64,000 bases of DNA from Algicola sagamiensis DSM 14643. Lineage in GTDB: Bacteria; Pseudomonadota; Gammaproteobacteria; Enterobacterales; Alteromonadaceae. The notes under the pieces are model-generated. The model saw only the letters and a program-made list of their open reading frames with translations, was not told the origin of the DNA and did no database searches. Shown piece after piece: positions 1 to 9,260 of this stretch (positions are counted from its first letter, which is position 1; every line of letters starts with the position of its first letter). The DNA is taken from assembly GCF_000374485.1 (NCBI RefSeq), contig NZ_KB894491.1, positions 585,327-649,326 on the forward strand, given 5' to 3'. Both the position numbers and the translations under genes were made by a program.

Positions 1-337
1 GACCACCACCTTTTTTAATTTTGGCAACGCCAGGCGGAAGGTCCAGCTCGTCATGTGCTACGAGGATCTGTTCTGGTTTGATCTTGAAGAAATTGGCAAG
101 TGTACCGACTGATTTCCCACTGAGATTCATGTAGGTTGTCGGGATCAGCAACTTAAATTCGACATTATCGATGAGAATTTTTCCGGTTAAGCCGTGGTAC
201 TTTGTATCTGGCTTTAACTGGGTGTGATAGCGAGATGCAAGTTCTTCGATGAACCATGCCCCGGCATTATGACGTGTGCGCTTATATTCGAGGCCTGGAT
301 TCGCCAGGCCCACAAGCAATTGAATATCAGTATTCAA
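1..337 (-). CDS. pth: Peptidyl-tRNA hydrolase, 3' end beyond the window
   Basis: Cleaves the ester bond of peptidyl-tRNAs released from stalled ribosomes, in the cytoplasm. About 112 N-terminal residues are present; the gene runs off the left edge. The protein opens with the family signature [20 protein letters not shown] (conserved Asn and His of the active site) and continues with TTYMNLSG and HDELDLPPG, which carries the catalytic Asp. The best start is a TTG (codon for residue 1 of [10 protein letters not shown]) preceded by an AGAGG ribosome site, because no in-frame ATG precedes the conserved core. It follows rplY by 22 bases on the same strand, the common rplY-pth arrangement. Confidence 0.95.
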   Translation of the reverse strand, partial: MNTDIQLLVGLANPGLEYKRTRHNAGAWFIEELASRYHTQLKPDTKYHGLTGKILIDNVEFKLLIPTTYMNLSGKSVGTLANFFKIKPEQILVAHDELDLPPGVAKIKKGGG

Positions 338-359
338 GGATCATGATCCTCTACAGATA

Positions 360-980
360 TTATTCAGCTGCTTCTTCAGCTTCTTCTTCGCTGCTGCCGC
401 CTTTCGGTGCATTGATTGTCACAACAGCTTGGTCGTGACCTTCACCTTTTGCAAGCTCAACAGAAACGACGCCTTCAGGCAAATTCATGTCAGAAAGGTG
501 AAGCGTGTGACCAAGCTCAAGGTCTGCAACGTCAACTTCGATGAACTCAGGAAGATGCGCAGGCAAGCATGTGATTTCTAGCTCATTGATATGGTGAGCA
601 ACTGTACCACCAGATTTAACCGCAGCTGCTGTTTCTTCATTGATGAAGTGAACAGGAACCTTCGTGTGTAGCTTATGCGTTGCGTCTACACGTTGGAAAT
701 CAAGGTGAAGTACTTTTGGCTTGAACGGGTGACGTTGAACATCCTTCAGGATCACTTCAACTGCATCACCATCAACATTCAAAGTCAAAAGGTGAGAGTA
801 GAAACCTTCGTTCTCTTGTGCACGGATCACTTTGTTATGATCAAGAACGATAGATACTGGCTCTTTTTCCCCGCCGTAGATGATAGCAGGAACTTGCTCG
901 TTATGACGTAGGCGGCGGCTCGCACCTTTCCCCTTGTCTGTACGAACTTGTGCGTCTAGCGTATAGATTGCTTCAGACAT
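360..980 (-). CDS. rplY: 50S ribosomal protein L25, long TL5/CTC form
   Basis: Binds 5S rRNA in the large ribosomal subunit. The 206-residue product has the N-terminal L25 beta-barrel (about residues 1-95) plus the C-terminal TL5 domain (about 100-190), unlike the 94-residue E. coli protein; it ends in a Glu/Ala-rich acidic tail, common in this family. The ATG giving [11 protein letters not shown] is chosen over an in-frame GTG three codons upstream because GGAGTG lies just before it at good spacing. It lies 22 bases upstream of pth on the same strand. Confidence 0.95.
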   Translation of the reverse strand: MSEAIYTLDAQVRTDKGKGASRRLRHNEQVPAIIYGGEKEPVSIVLDHNKVIRAQENEGFYSHLLTLNVDGDAVEVILKDVQRHPFKPKVLHLDFQRVDATHKLHTKVPVHFINEETAAAVKSGGTVAHHINELEITCLPAHLPEFIEVDVADLELGHTLHLSDMNLPEGVVSVELAKGEGHDQAVVTINAPKGGSSEEEAEEAAE

Positions 981-1066
981 TGAAATCACTCCAAATAATT
1001 CTTTTTAATGTTCTTGCCGTATCCGCGACCAAACACGGCAAATTTACCCTTGATAAAAGGCGCGAC

Positions 1067-1096
1067 ATCATAGCACCAAATCAACCACAACCGCAA
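1067..1096 (-). promoter_or_regulatory. Candidate sigma-70 promoter for rplY-pth
   Basis: Read on the minus strand: TTGCGG, an 18-base spacer, then TATGAT, about 90 bases upstream of the rplY ATG and directly after the stop of the upstream glycosyltransferase gene. Matches are 4/6 and 5/6 to consensus. Inference from sequence only. Confidence 0.4.
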
Positions 1097-2215
1097 TTAC
1101 AATTTTGGTTCCAACGCCTCAAGTACTGCCGATTCGGGGATCTTATTCACCCAGTCACGGCCTTTCTCAGTGATGAGTATCTTTATTTTATCTGTCTCAA
1201 TCGGTGCCCAATGTTTTGTAACCCCACGAACAAGCGCCACCATAGGTTTACCTAAACCTTGTGCGAAATGCATAATTGCTGTTTCGACCGTCAGCACAAC
1301 ATCTGCTTGATCAATCATAGCTGGCAATTCAAAGAAGTCTGTTTTTGCAGTAAACACTAAAACCTTTCCTTTCGGTATATCTGTGGCTTGATCAATTTGC
1401 ATCTTCACTGCATCAAGTTGATCTGGTGGTACATTGATCACAAAGCACCAATGTTCGTTCGCCTGATGGATCTTCTGAATCACGGAAAAAACTGACTCCA
1501 GTGGCCAATCTCTCTTTTTTGAGGATGACAAATGATTAATCAGTATCACCTTTGTATCAACTGGAAGCTGTTGTGTGGATTTCCATTGCTGTAAATCAGT
1601 ATGAACTTTCTCTTTCAACGGCTCTGGATAGCTCAGTGTGGGTTGCTTTTCCTCTTCTGTGAGCGATAAACCGACCAAGCGCTGAAAGTGATAGTTGTAT
1701 AATTCAATGACGTGAGGATATTGACCACCTGGTAATAAGCAATCTTCAAATAGGTAGTGTCCATCAAGCTTTGAAAAGTGGTATAACTTGCGCAGTGGTT
1801 TATTCATCACTTCATGCTTTGTGCCAACAACAACCGCTTGCTTGCCAATCATTCGTGCATACTTGGCAAATCGCTCAGTTCTTAGGTTCGCTACAAAAAA
1901 AACAGCATCATAATTTTCTGCCAATGCATCAGTAATCAATCCATCAAACTCTTCCTGTGAGCGCGAAATTGGATAAATCTTTGATGCAAATCCCTCAAAT
2001 GTTATCCAGTCTGTTAAAGCTGTATTTCGCCCAGACTGAAAACTCTTTTTCTTCCGTTTAAAATCTTCCAACCAGATATCGAGCTGGATCTGCGGGTATT
2101 TTTTTTTCAACGCTTTCAAAAACGTTTTTTGATAATAAAAATCGCCTAATGCGAGGTGCGTCATAAATAGGACTTTCTTTGGCGATTGAAAGAAAGATTC
2201 AGGAATTAGAGACAT
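1097..2215 (-). CDS. Glycosyltransferase family 9 (heptosyltransferase-like)
   Basis: A 372-residue GT-B type protein resembling LPS heptosyltransferases, which transfer heptose from ADP-heptose to the LPS core on the cytoplasmic side of the inner membrane. Seen: N-terminal KVLFMTHLALGDFYYQ (family pattern of a short strand followed by a Gly-Asp turn), and near residues 310-330 TVETAIMHFAQGLGKPMVAL, equivalent to the GT9 donor-binding stretch TGPMHLAxxLGKPxVAL. It stands alone between rplY and dxs rather than in an LPS locus, so acceptor and donor are unknown. The ATG has no strong ribosome site. Confidence 0.75.
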   Translation of the reverse strand: MSLIPESFFQSPKKVLFMTHLALGDFYYQKTFLKALKKKYPQIQLDIWLEDFKRKKKSFQSGRNTALTDWITFEGFASKIYPISRSQEEFDGLITDALAENYDAVFFVANLRTERFAKYARMIGKQAVVVGTKHEVMNKPLRKLYHFSKLDGHYLFEDCLLPGGQYPHVIELYNYHFQRLVGLSLTEEEKQPTLSYPEPLKEKVHTDLQQWKSTQQLPVDTKVILINHLSSSKKRDWPLESVFSVIQKIHQANEHWCFVINVPPDQLDAVKMQIDQATDIPKGKVLVFTAKTDFFELPAMIDQADVVLTVETAIMHFAQGLGKPMVALVRGVTKHWAPIETDKIKILITEKGRDWVNKIPESAVLEALEPKL

Positions 2216-2246
2216 AATAGGACCAGTTGTGTCATTGGCTTGATGG

Positions 2247-2288
2247 GTTGTCAGCAGCGTGGCTTTTTAACTTCTACCTGCCGACAAC
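2247..2288. other. Inverted repeat between dxs and the GT9 gene
   Basis: GTTGTCAGCAG and CTGCCGACAAC form an 11-bp stem with one G-T wobble and a loop of about 20 bases, just past the dxs stop. There is no U-run after it on either strand, so it may be an mRNA-end structure or a factor-dependent terminator rather than an intrinsic one. Confidence 0.35.
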
Positions 2289-2294
2289 ACATTT

Positions 2295-4160
2295 TTATTT
2301 ATTCTTAAATGCAATAATCTGCTGGTGAATCCCTTCAACCGTCATGCCATATTGTGCATACATTTCTGGCTGTGTGCCATGTTTAATAAATTCGTCAGGG
2401 TAACCTAGGTTAAGTACCGACACTGGGGACTTATTCCGAAGGACCCATTCATTCACACCGCTTCCTGCACCACCATTGATCACACCGTCTTCTAGAGTCA
2501 CCAGCAGAGTATGTTCAGCAACCAATAATGCCAACATTTCTTCATCCAGAGGTTTCACAAAGCGCATATCGACAACAGTCGCATTCAGCTGTTCTGCGAC
2601 AGTTTCGGCCTCTGAAAGGAAGATACCAAAATTCAAAATAGCAATCTCTTTTCCTTTCTGAATTTTGCGTGCCTTACCAATTTCAAGTGATGACATCTCT
2701 GTTTCAATCACGACACCTGGACCCGTTCCTCTTGGGTAACGAACAACACTTGGTTGCTGAAGACGATGGCCCGTGAATAACATTTGACGGCACTCATTTT
2801 CATCCGCTGGTGCCATGATCACCAAATTTGGAATGCAGCGTAAAAATGGTAAATCAAAAGTCCCTTGATGGGTCTCCCCATCTGCCCCCACAATACCTGC
2901 ACGGTCAACTGCAAACAATACCGGAAGATTCTGTAGTGCAACATCATGAATCAACTGATCATACGCGCGCTGTAAAAAAGTTGAGTAAATTGCAACAACA
3001 GGGTTGTACCCTTCGCACGCAAAGCCTGCACCTAGAGTCACCGCATGTTGCTCTGCAATCGCTGCATCAAAATACTGCTCAGGGTATTCTTTAGAAAAGC
3101 GAACCATCCCCGACCCTTCACGCATTGCAGGTGTTATCGCAACAAGTTTTGGATCTTGAGCAGCCATATCACACAGCCAATCTCCAAAAATCTTTGAATA
3201 GGTTGGGCTTGGTGCAGACTTCTTAGGAAGAGAAACTTCTTGAGGGTTAAACTTTGGTACCGCATGATACCCAATCGGATCCTGCTCCGCAGGTTCATAC
3301 CCTTTCCCTTTCTTCGTAACAACATGCAGGATTTGTGGCCCTTTTAGCTCACGCATATTTCGCAGCGTATCGACGAGACCATCCACATCATGCCCATCAA
3401 TTGGGCCGATATAATTAAAGCCAAACTCTTCAAAAATTGTCCCTGGAACAACCATTCCTTTGATATGTTCTTCTGCACGGCTTGCCAGTTCTTTAATCGG
3501 CGGCATTCCACTGAGCAGCTTTTTACTTCCTTCACGAAATGACGCATAAAAACTACCGGATAAAATCCGTGCAAAATGGCTGTTTAAAGCACCGACATTT
3601 TCTGAAATGGACATTTCATTGTCATTCAGCACCACCAGCATATCTGACTTAATATCACCAGCGTGGTTGAGTGCCTCAAATGCCATTCCTGCGGTCATTG
3701 CGCCATCGCCAATTACTGCAACAACACGTCGATTTTTTTCTTCGCGTTCTGCTGCAACTGCCATCGCCAGCGCTGCACTGATTGACGTACTTGAGTGTCC
3801 AACACTAAACGTATCGTACTCACTTTCTCCACGATATGGGAAAGGATGCAACCCATCTTTTTGACGGATCGTCGCAAGTTGATCGCGCCTTCCAGTCAGG
3901 ACTTTATGTGGGTACGCCTGATGGCCAACATCCCATACCAAGCGATCAAAAGGGGTTTCGTAAACATAATGAAGTGCAACGGTAAGCTCAACTGTGCCCA
4001 AACCCGATGCAAAATGGCCGCTACTGCGGCTGACAGAATTGAGAAGGTAATCACGAAGTTCGTGACAGATCTCTGGCAGCTTATGCTGGGGTAGCTTTCT
4101 TAATAAATCCGGCGTATCTAACTGCTGTAACAACGGATAGTCGTCGATTTTTACGGTCAT
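2295..4160 (-). CDS. dxs: 1-deoxy-D-xylulose-5-phosphate synthase
   Basis: Thiamine-diphosphate enzyme that condenses pyruvate and glyceraldehyde 3-phosphate, the entry step of the MEP isoprenoid pathway. The 621 residues match the family length. Seen: catalytic His49 in [21 protein letters not shown], the ThDP/Mg motif [18 protein letters not shown] (about 151-168) with the downstream LNDNEMSIS, and the transketolase pyrimidine-domain stretch [18 protein letters not shown]. It lies 15 bases after ispA, as the third gene of xseB-ispA-dxs; dxr and uppS elsewhere in this window act later in the same pathway. Confidence 0.98.
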   Translation of the reverse strand: MTVKIDDYPLLQQLDTPDLLRKLPQHKLPEICHELRDYLLNSVSRSSGHFASGLGTVELTVALHYVYETPFDRLVWDVGHQAYPHKVLTGRRDQLATIRQKDGLHPFPYRGESEYDTFSVGHSSTSISAALAMAVAAEREEKNRRVVAVIGDGAMTAGMAFEALNHAGDIKSDMLVVLNDNEMSISENVGALNSHFARILSGSFYASFREGSKKLLSGMPPIKELASRAEEHIKGMVVPGTIFEEFGFNYIGPIDGHDVDGLVDTLRNMRELKGPQILHVVTKKGKGYEPAEQDPIGYHAVPKFNPQEVSLPKKSAPSPTYSKIFGDWLCDMAAQDPKLVAITPAMREGSGMVRFSKEYPEQYFDAAIAEQHAVTLGAGFACEGYNPVVAIYSTFLQRAYDQLIHDVALQNLPVLFAVDRAGIVGADGETHQGTFDLPFLRCIPNLVIMAPADENECRQMLFTGHRLQQPSVVRYPRGTGPGVVIETEMSSLEIGKARKIQKGKEIAILNFGIFLSEAETVAEQLNATVVDMRFVKPLDEEMLALLVAEHTLLVTLEDGVINGGAGSGVNEWVLRNKSPVSVLNLGYPDEFIKHGTQPEMYAQYGMTVEGIHQQIIAFKNK

Positions 4161-4175
4161 CGCAATAAACTACTT

Positions 4176-5072
4176 TTAGTGATCTCTGTGAATAATAAAT
4201 GTTGCAAAGTCAGACAGCGCTTTCATGTCATGTTGTTTGAGAGATGCGAGTGCAGCTTGTGCGAGTCTGACATGCTCTTGCGCGCTATGTTGGGCTTCAT
4301 CCAATCCGAGTCGTGCAACATAAGTTGATTTTTCTGCGGCTTCGTCCGAGCCTTGTGGTTTTCCGATTACTGCCGTTTCACCAACCACGTCAAGGATATC
4401 ATCCTGAATTTGAAACGCCAGACCAATATGATGCGCATAAGTACGTAAAGCTTGAAATTCATCACTATCTTGCAGGTAACCAGCCGAAACTGCGCCCATT
4501 GTGACGGAGGCTTCAATCAATGCGCCCGTTTTTAATGTATGAATTTGCGTTAACGCATCCAAGTTAATTTGCTTTCCGGTAGAGGCCAAGTCCAGCGCTT
4601 GTCCACCGCACATCCCTTCGTAACCCGTTGCTTTAGATAATATCCTGACCCAAGCCACTATCGTTTCAGCAGCAATGTCCGATGAAGTACTCAATACATC
4701 ATAAGCAAGTGTTTGTAGTGTATCACCAACCAAAATCGCGGTTGCTTCATCAAATGCAACGTGACAAGTTGGTTTCCCACGACGTAGATCATCATTATCC
4801 AACGCAGGAAGATCATCATGAACGAGACTATAGGTATGTATCAACTCAACCGCAGCTGCCGGATAATCCAATAAAGCAGCGGACGCTCCAAGCGCCAAAC
4901 CAGATTGATAAACCAAAAAAGGACGGATACGTTTCCCACCAGCTTGCACTACATAAGTGAGTGCTTCCATCAACTTTGGGTCGTTGATATGTAATCGTTC
5001 AAGGTACATGATCAGATTTCGAGAAACCCGTTGCTGTAATACCTCTAAATTCATGACTGCCTCTAAGTTCAT
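4176..5072 (-). CDS. ispA: Farnesyl diphosphate synthase
   Basis: Prenyltransferase that adds isopentenyl diphosphate to dimethylallyl and geranyl diphosphate to give farnesyl diphosphate, the substrate of UppS. Both Asp-rich motifs are visible: DDLPALDND (about residues 90-98) and QDDILD (about 228-233), plus GGKRIRP. Two in-frame ATGs six codons apart each have an identical GAGGCAGTC in front, made by an 18-bp tandem duplication; the product is 298 or 292 residues. Start is therefore ambiguous; the upstream ATG is given. Confidence 0.96.
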   Translation of the reverse strand: MNLEAVMNLEVLQQRVSRNLIMYLERLHINDPKLMEALTYVVQAGGKRIRPFLVYQSGLALGASAALLDYPAAAVELIHTYSLVHDDLPALDNDDLRRGKPTCHVAFDEATAILVGDTLQTLAYDVLSTSSDIAAETIVAWVRILSKATGYEGMCGGQALDLASTGKQINLDALTQIHTLKTGALIEASVTMGAVSAGYLQDSDEFQALRTYAHHIGLAFQIQDDILDVVGETAVIGKPQGSDEAAEKSTYVARLGLDEAQHSAQEHVRLAQAALASLKQHDMKALSDFATFIIHRDH

Positions 5073-5085
5073 GACTGCCTCTAAA
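5043..5085. repeat. 18-bp tandem duplication covering the ispA start
   Basis: Two 18-bp units differing at one base, plus a 7-base third partial copy. On the coding strand each unit holds a ribosome site (GAGGCAGTC) and an ATG, so the translation start signal of ispA is duplicated in frame, adding MNLEAV to the N-terminus. Confidence 0.9.
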
Positions 5086-5136
5086 CTAGTCTCTGCTTAC
5101 TAACTCATTTGCTTGTAATTGATAAATAAAAAGGGA

Positions 5137-5379
5137 CTACCCGTTTTCTGACTCTACGTTGAAGTTTTCCAATGTACCTTTTTCCTCAAGTAGGATCTGT
5201 ACCTTTTGTTGAGCGGCTTTCAATTTAGATTGGCTGGATTGAGAAAGCTGGATCCCACGTTCAAAATATTTTAAAGAATCTTCAAGCGTTAGCGAACCGG
5301 ACTCCAACTGAGACACGATTTGTTCCAATTCTTCAATAGAGGCTTCAAAAGACATATTTTCAGGTTTTTTAGCAGCCAT
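5137..5379 (-). CDS. xseB: Exodeoxyribonuclease VII small subunit
   Basis: Small subunit of exonuclease VII, which degrades single-stranded DNA to oligonucleotides together with XseA. The 80-residue protein shows the family core SFEASIEELEQIVSQLESG, followed by LTLEDSLKYFERGIQL and a coiled-coil C-terminus. Of two adjacent ATGs the second (MAAKKPE) has the better distance from GAGGG. First gene of the xseB-ispA-dxs set, 64 bases ahead of ispA. Confidence 0.95.
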   Translation of the reverse strand: MAAKKPENMSFEASIEELEQIVSQLESGSLTLEDSLKYFERGIQLSQSSQSKLKAAQQKVQILLEEKGTLENFNVESENG

Positions 5380-5537
5380 CATCGACCCTCATGGTGGAAA
5401 TTATGGCGCAAAGTTACCTCAGCCCTCAGCTTGGGTCAATCCTCCTTTGCATACTAAATCTTCTTTCAGATCAATCTCATTTTCTTCAGTGTTGAAATAT
5501 CAGCCAGCAAGTGACGTTTTTTGTACGTTCGAAGGGT

Positions 5538-5564
5538 TAAACTTTCAGGAATACTTGCCGATAT
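5538..5564 (+). promoter_or_regulatory. Sigma-28 (FliA) type promoter for pomAB
   Basis: TAAACTTT, exactly 11 bases, then GCCGATAT. The flagellar sigma-28 consensus is TAAAGTTT-N11-GCCGATAA, so each half matches 7 of 8. It is 64 bases before the pomA start codon and points toward it. The fit to a motility gene pair supports class III flagellar control. Confidence 0.75.
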
Positions 5565-5627
5565 TATCAGGTGTTATAAGATAATAAAAAAACTAGTTTT
5601 TATTGCGTCCCATCAAGGAGAATTTCA

Positions 5628-6392
5628 TTGGATATAGCAACGCTGGTCGGTATTTTGGGTGCGATTGGATTCGTACTTATGGCTATGGTCCTGGGTGGTG
5701 AACTAGGCATGTTTGTCGATGTCCCTTCTGTGTTGATCGTCTTTTGTGGCTCCTTATTTGTTGTATTGTCCATGTATAATATGGGGCAATTTTTCGGCGC
5801 AGGGAAAATTGCGGGTAAAGCATTTTTCTTTAAAATAGAATCTCCTGAAGAACTCATCGAAAAATCCGTTGAGCTTGCTGATGCAGCTCGTAAAGGCGGC
5901 TTTCTTGCCTTAGAAGAGGCAGAAATATCTAATGGATTTATGCAAAAAGGTGTCGACATGCTCGTCGACGGGCATGATGCAGAAGTTGTGCGGGCGACCC
6001 TGCAAAAAGACATTAACCAGACCACTGAACGACACGAAATGGGGATTGGTATTTTTAAGTCTTTAGGTGATGTCGCTCCTGCAATGGGGATGATTGGAAC
6101 TCTAATTGGCTTGGTCGCTATGCTTTCAAATATGGATGATCCCAAGGCCATTGGACCCGCCATGGCTGTTGCACTCCTCACAACACTCTATGGTGCATTT
6201 TTAGCGAATGTTATCGCAATCCCGGTTTCCAATAAACTTGCACTGCGTATGGCCGAAGAAAAATTAAATCAATCTTTAATTCTGGACGCAATTTTGGGCA
6301 TTCAAGATGGTCAGAATCCAAGAGTGATTGAAGGAATTTTGAAGAACTACATTGCTGAATCTAAACGTGGCAGCAGTGAGCCAGACGAGTAA
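5628..6392 (+). CDS. pomA: Sodium-driven flagellar motor stator protein PomA
   Basis: Inner-membrane stator subunit that with PomB forms the ion channel turning the flagellar motor. The 254-residue protein has four membrane segments (about 5-25, 30-50, 148-170, 180-203), the conserved GDVAPAMGMIGTLIGLV and MAVALLTTLYG stretches, and the cytoplasmic loop between helices 2 and 3 that touches the rotor. The start is TTG, placed after AAGGAG; this start matches the first residues of known PomA proteins (MDxATL). Followed by pomB after 5 bases. Confidence 0.96.
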   Translation: MDIATLVGILGAIGFVLMAMVLGGELGMFVDVPSVLIVFCGSLFVVLSMYNMGQFFGAGKIAGKAFFFKIESPEELIEKSVELADAARKGGFLALEEAEISNGFMQKGVDMLVDGHDAEVVRATLQKDINQTTERHEMGIGIFKSLGDVAPAMGMIGTLIGLVAMLSNMDDPKAIGPAMAVALLTTLYGAFLANVIAIPVSNKLALRMAEEKLNQSLILDAILGIQDGQNPRVIEGILKNYIAESKRGSSEPDE

Positions 6393-6397
6393 ATATC

Positions 6398-7321
6398 ATG
6401 AGTGATGAAGAAGAGTGTAAATGTCCCCCACCCGGTCTGCCCGCTTGGATGGGAACGTTTGCTGATCTCATGTCGCTACTGATGTGTTTCTTTGTCTTGC
6501 TTTTGGCTTTCTCAGAGATGGATGTTTTAAAATTCAAACAGATTGCTGGCTCGATGAAGTTTGCATTTGGTGTCCAAAATAAGTTAGAAGTCAAAGACAT
6601 TCCAAAAGGCACCAGCGTGATTGCGATGGAGTTTCGTCCAGGCCGTCCTGATCCAACACCGATAGAAACGATTCAGCAACAAACCGTCGAAATGACCCAG
6701 CAAATCCTTGAATTTCAGGCAGGAGAGGAAGACTCTGCGGGAGGACGTCAGAAGCAACGTGGAAATCAACGTGGTGGTTCCTCAAAGAGTACAGCGAAGC
6801 AAGAGTCCCAAAAAAGCTCGAAGCAATCTTCCCAAACACAAGTCAATCAAATGGTGAAAAAGATAGCAGAGCAACTGGAAAAACAAATCTTAGATGGTGC
6901 AATTGAGCTTGAATCCCTCGGGCAACAAATCATCATTCGGATCCGTGAGAAAGGCTCTTTCCCTTCTGGCTCTGGCTTCTTGCAACCGAAATTCAAGCCT
7001 ATTATTCAACAAGTCGCAGTATTATTGAATGATGTGCCCGGTGAGATCACAGTTTCCGGACATACCGATAATGTCCAAGTCAGTTCAGAGCTCTACCAAA
7101 ACAACTGGGATTTATCTGCACAAAGAGCGGTTGCAGTCGCGAATGAAATGATTAAAGCACCCAAGTTTGACGAAAACCGAGTCGTTGTTGTGGGGCATGG
7201 TGCAACACGCTCTCTTGTTCCAAATAACAGTGATATCAACCGAAGAAGAAATCGCCGTGTAGAGATTTCTATCATGCAAGGTAAGGCAAAAGAGTCCAAG
7301 GAAATGGAGCTAACCCAATAA
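6398..7321 (+). CDS. pomB: Flagellar motor stator protein PomB (MotB family)
   Basis: Stator partner of PomA anchored to peptidoglycan. Residues 1-20 are cytoplasmic, one membrane helix follows with the ion-binding Asp23 in GTFADLMSLLMCFFVLLLAF, then a Gln/Ser/Lys-rich linker (about 110-165) and an OmpA/MotB peptidoglycan-binding domain with VSGHTDN and the NRRRNRRVEISI end. Length 307 is normal. Sodium rather than proton coupling is inferred from overall resemblance to Vibrio PomB. Confidence 0.95.
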   Translation: MSDEEECKCPPPGLPAWMGTFADLMSLLMCFFVLLLAFSEMDVLKFKQIAGSMKFAFGVQNKLEVKDIPKGTSVIAMEFRPGRPDPTPIETIQQQTVEMTQQILEFQAGEEDSAGGRQKQRGNQRGGSSKSTAKQESQKSSKQSSQTQVNQMVKKIAEQLEKQILDGAIELESLGQQIIIRIREKGSFPSGSGFLQPKFKPIIQQVAVLLNDVPGEITVSGHTDNVQVSSELYQNNWDLSAQRAVAVANEMIKAPKFDENRVVVVGHGATRSLVPNNSDINRRRNRRVEISIMQGKAKESKEMELTQ

Positions 7322-7399
7322 TCTCCGTCTAAGCTTAGAAAGCCAGCTTTGCCAGCAACTGGTTTTCTTGTTCACTAAAAATGAAAAAAGGAGTTGGGA

Positions 7400-7768
7400 A
7401 TGACTTCACTCTACGACAAACTCGGTGGTGATGCAGCCATTGATGCTGCGGTTGAGCTCTTCTACCAAAAAGTTCTTGCTGATAATCGCATCAAACACTT
7501 CTTTGAAGGGGTTGATATGCAAAAACAAGCTTCACATCAAAAACGCTTTTTAACTTATGCGTTTGGAGGCTCCGACAATTATCCTGGGAAATCTATGCGG
7601 CAGGCACACCAGCGCCTCGTTGATGATTTAGGTATGAACGATAACCATTTTGATGCTGTGATAGAAAATTTAGGTGCAACACTACAGGAACTGAACGTAC
7701 CCAATGAACTGATTCAAGAAGCTGCGAATATCGCAGAGTCAATTCGTGCAGATGTTTTGTGTCGATAA
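7400..7768 (+). CDS. Truncated haemoglobin, group I-like
   Basis: Small 2-on-2 haem globin of 122 residues; such proteins bind oxygen or detoxify nitric oxide. Seen: MTSLYDKLGG opening, helix B with the tyrosine of ELFYQKVLAD, FF at the CD corner, the QKRFLTYAFGG stretch, and the probable proximal His in GMNDNHFDAVIENLG. The ATG at the given start has AAAAGGAG before it. It follows pomB by 78 bases and has no obvious functional link to its neighbours. Confidence 0.9.
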   Translation: MTSLYDKLGGDAAIDAAVELFYQKVLADNRIKHFFEGVDMQKQASHQKRFLTYAFGGSDNYPGKSMRQAHQRLVDDLGMNDNHFDAVIENLGATLQELNVPNELIQEAANIAESIRADVLCR

Positions 7769-7898
7769 GCAATAACCAACCGTTAGAATTCACTCTATCC
7801 CAATAAAACAAACTCCTTAAATCACAAATCAGTTCAGGATTGTTCTCACTCGGGCGATACGAATGAAAAAACAATCACTGAACATACGGTTGAAAAAG

Positions 7899-8909
7899 TT
7901 ACTTCTTAAATTCCTTCATGAGTTGTGTTTGTAGGTTTGGAGGCGTCCCTTTGATGGTCAACGTATCTGTATTCGGATCATATAAAATTCGTTCACCCAA
8001 CAAGCGCTGATCAAAATTGATGGATAACCCCCCACCTTGCCCAGCATATTTCACGAGAGTGCGGATCGTTTTATTATCGACGGGGAAGGACGCTTCTAAT
8101 TCATATCCTTGCTGATTGTAAAAGGAGTCGAACGCTTCTTCTTGATCATCCCCAACAATCGTTGAGATCTCCTGCACAGTCGCGTCTTCGCCAAATTTCA
8201 CTTTGTCAGCACAATAGCTGTAAAGTTCCTGTCGAACCTGCTGCTTTTCTTCCTTATCGAGCTGACAAACATCCATATAATCATCTACTGCTTCGAGCAT
8301 ATTTTGACTTTGCACCTTCGCTTCAATCACTTCTTCGCAGCCAAGGAAGTCCAAGAAAAAATCGGCGACTTTACGCCCTGCTCTTCCTTTAATAAAAGAA
8401 ATATAGCGGCCATTTTCAGCATCCATTTCCCAATCACTCAGATTGATCCTTGACGCAAGCTGTAGCTGCCCCAGATCCAAATGACGCGATACAAGCACCT
8501 GCATTTCTTGATCAACGGAAAAGTGCTCTTTAACACTTAACATGGCGACCAGAAGGTACTCTGTTGCGAGAAACTCATAATGACAAAATAAAAGGTATCC
8601 GGTCTCTGGGAAGTGATATTGATTCAGCTCATTCACAAACAACCGAGTCGCTTCGCTCGAAAAATGGGTAAAGTTTTCAGATGACGTTCGGTACCCTTGC
8701 AACTCAGATGCAAAGCGTTGGCTTTTTTCTGCACGGAATTCACAAAAGCCCTTGGAAGGTTTCCCAGAATAGGTGTGGTGTAATTGGCCAACGAATGCAG
8801 AAATTTTCTCGCTTAGCTCTATTTTTTGATCACAGATCAGCGCTTTAGAATCTTCATCTTCGCGTTTTTCTATGTAGTTTAAAACGATATCACGTACAAT
8901 TAACGACAT
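7899..8909 (-). CDS. yejK: Nucleoid-associated protein NdpA/YejK
   Basis: 336-residue member of the NA37/YejK family, found in the spermidine nucleoid fraction of E. coli; exact role unclear. The family is recognisable from RFVNELNQYHFPETGYLLFCHY-like and SYCADKVKFGEDATVQEIS-like regions and the YEIEASFP-type segment. Transcribed away from yejL with 67 bases between them, the usual gene pairing in gammaproteobacteria. Confidence 0.93.
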   Translation of the reverse strand: MSLIVRDIVLNYIEKREDEDSKALICDQKIELSEKISAFVGQLHHTYSGKPSKGFCEFRAEKSQRFASELQGYRTSSENFTHFSSEATRLFVNELNQYHFPETGYLLFCHYEFLATEYLLVAMLSVKEHFSVDQEMQVLVSRHLDLGQLQLASRINLSDWEMDAENGRYISFIKGRAGRKVADFFLDFLGCEEVIEAKVQSQNMLEAVDDYMDVCQLDKEEKQQVRQELYSYCADKVKFGEDATVQEISTIVGDDQEEAFDSFYNQQGYELEASFPVDNKTIRTLVKYAGQGGGLSINFDQRLLGERILYDPNTDTLTIKGTPPNLQTQLMKEFKK

Positions 8910-8976
8910 TAGTTTTACTTTTGCCTTCTAAAATATGCTAATATCCGCTGCTATTGTTTTGAAGTGACACAAAAAT

Positions 8977-9189
8977 ATGCCAATTAAATCCAAATATAGT
9001 AACGAAGAAATTGAAACAGTTATCAATGAGTTACTCGCCGTTGTTGCGAAAAACAACCTGAACACAGATGCCGCACTGATGTGCCTTGGCAATGCAGCGA
9101 GCCATATTATCAATAATCATTTCGATGATAAACAAAAGACCATCATTGCAGAAAAATTTGCAGAAGCACTGGTTGCTTCCACAAGATAG
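8977..9189 (+). CDS. yejL: YejL family protein (UPF0352)
   Basis: 70-residue conserved protein of unknown function. Recognised by MPIKSKYSNEEIETVINELL and by its fixed position between yejK (divergent) and yejM (downstream, same strand). Function is not known for the family. Confidence 0.93.
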   Translation: MPIKSKYSNEEIETVINELLAVVAKNNLNTDAALMCLGNAASHIINNHFDDKQKTIIAEKFAEALVASTR

Positions 9190-9199
9190 TCAGCTATTC

Positions 9200-9221
9200 A
9201 CCCGGGCCAGCAAACCCGGGT
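9200..9221 (+). terminator. GC-rich hairpin between yejL and yejM
   Basis: Two CCCGGG hexamers separated by 8 bases pair to form a short, strong stem, followed by TTT then A-rich DNA. The U-run is only three bases, so it may attenuate rather than end transcription before yejM. Confidence 0.4.
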
Positions 9222-9260
9222 TTAAAAAAATAAAAAATTTATACAAATAAAATTTGGGGA

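Noticed and set aside
5600..6181. 193-codon minus-strand reading frame antisense to pomA
   Set aside because: Ser/Pro-rich shadow of a well-supported gene; no family resemblance.
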